A stretch of DNA of 64,000 bases, from NCBI GenBank assembly GCA_020252485.1, contig JADCCX010000024.1, positions 95,382-159,381 on the forward strand, in the 5' to 3' direction. Position numbers and translations under genes: made by a program. Positions 63,882 through 64,000 of this stretch are shown one piece after another. Source of the stretch: Methylocystis sp. Lineage in GTDB: Bacteria; Pseudomonadota; Alphaproteobacteria; Rhizobiales; Beijerinckiaceae. The notes under the pieces were generated by a model. It made no database searches. It was not told where the DNA came from and was given only the letters and a program-made list of their open reading frames with translations. Position 1 is the stretch's first letter. Every line of letters starts with the position of its first letter.

Positions 63882-64000
63882 CCTCATGTCGAGGAGCGAC
63901 CCCCGGACTTGGGTCCGGGGGGAGCCTCGAGACGCGGTCAAGGCAGAGCGCAATCCTGTTAGTTTCTCGAGGCTGGCCTTTGGCCAGCGCCTCGAAATGA
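63882..64000. repeat. Palindromic interspersed element, copy 2
   Basis: 119 bases that match copy 1 (63724-63842) except for three A/T-to-G/C type changes. The copy runs into the window edge, so its outer end is not seen. The AT-rich spacer between the copies (63848-63881) includes TTTATTTTTGATCAACCTATAATACC. Confidence 0.85.

Noticed and set aside
63721..64000. CRISPR-like array at the window end
   Set aside because: Only two long copies with internal palindromes and one spacer-sized gap; CRISPR repeats are short and numerous, and no cas gene is near.

Overview
The window is a dense, high-GC bacterial chromosome segment. It most likely comes from an alphaproteobacterium of the order Hyphomicrobiales (Rhizobiales). 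The support is a HisZ/HisG pair, a PdhS/PleC/DivJ-type kinase, Omp25/Omp31-like outer-membrane proteins, a Phasin_2 protein, a membrane-anchored cytochrome c next to kdsB-pheA, and many ABC and TRAP transporters. I recognised no rRNA, tRNA, phage or CRISPR.

Layout. 0-5.2 kb: a tandem MaoC protein coupled to a MoxR ATPase, a 40-residue lipoprotein, a TetR-type regulator, a small conserved protein and FtsH, ending in a strong terminator. 5.3-15.1 kb (minus): a Yej-type peptide importer (two yejA-like binding proteins, yejB, yejE, yejF) followed by phosphopentomutase; a low-GC toxin-antitoxin pair sits between yejE and yejF. 15.2-21.2 kb: cytochrome c, kdsB-pheA, nudC-HIT and hisZ-hisG. 21.2-21.35 kb: a probable small RNA on the minus strand whose last two hairpins carry the same anti-Shine-Dalgarno loop. 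21.5-26 kb: a FAD oxidase divergent from an ALDH7-type dehydrogenase (a lysine/pipecolate-like pair) and a DUF1254/DUF1214 protein. 26.3-31.6 kb: a sugar-type ABC importer with a threonate-dehydrogenase-like enzyme. 31.8-37.6 kb: GtrA, methyltransferase, carA, YqeY, MarR and two outer-membrane proteins. 37.7-43.3 kb: a large PAS sensor kinase, phasin, and a bicarbonate set (SbtA, SbtB-like PII, beta carbonic anhydrase). 43.4-47.9 kb: glyA and a 3-oxo-tetronate kinase/aldolase/MFS operon. 48-52.2 kb (minus): a TRAP transporter with an enolase-superfamily enzyme. 52.6-58.3 kb (minus): an NMT1-type ABC importer with creatininase-like, FAD-linked and quinone-reductase-like enzymes. 58.4-63.7 kb: a FAD oxidase, then a plus-strand operon with a decayed FAD oxidase, an SDR and a three-subunit HcnABC/opine-oxidase-like dehydrogenase. 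The end holds two copies of a 119-base palindromic repeat.

Taken together, core functions (histidine and phenylalanine synthesis, KDO activation, proteolysis, one-carbon metabolism) alternate with catabolic islands in which an importer is linked to oxidoreductases for organic acids, acid sugars or amines. LtnD-like, OtnK and OtnC could form one acid-sugar route split over two loci about 13 kb apart. The most unusual items are the double CUCCCCC-loop small RNA, the toxin-antitoxin pair wired into the yej operon by a stop/start overlap, a likely CTG start in the HcnABC-like operon, the doubly deleted FAD oxidase, and hairpins placed directly after binding-protein genes.
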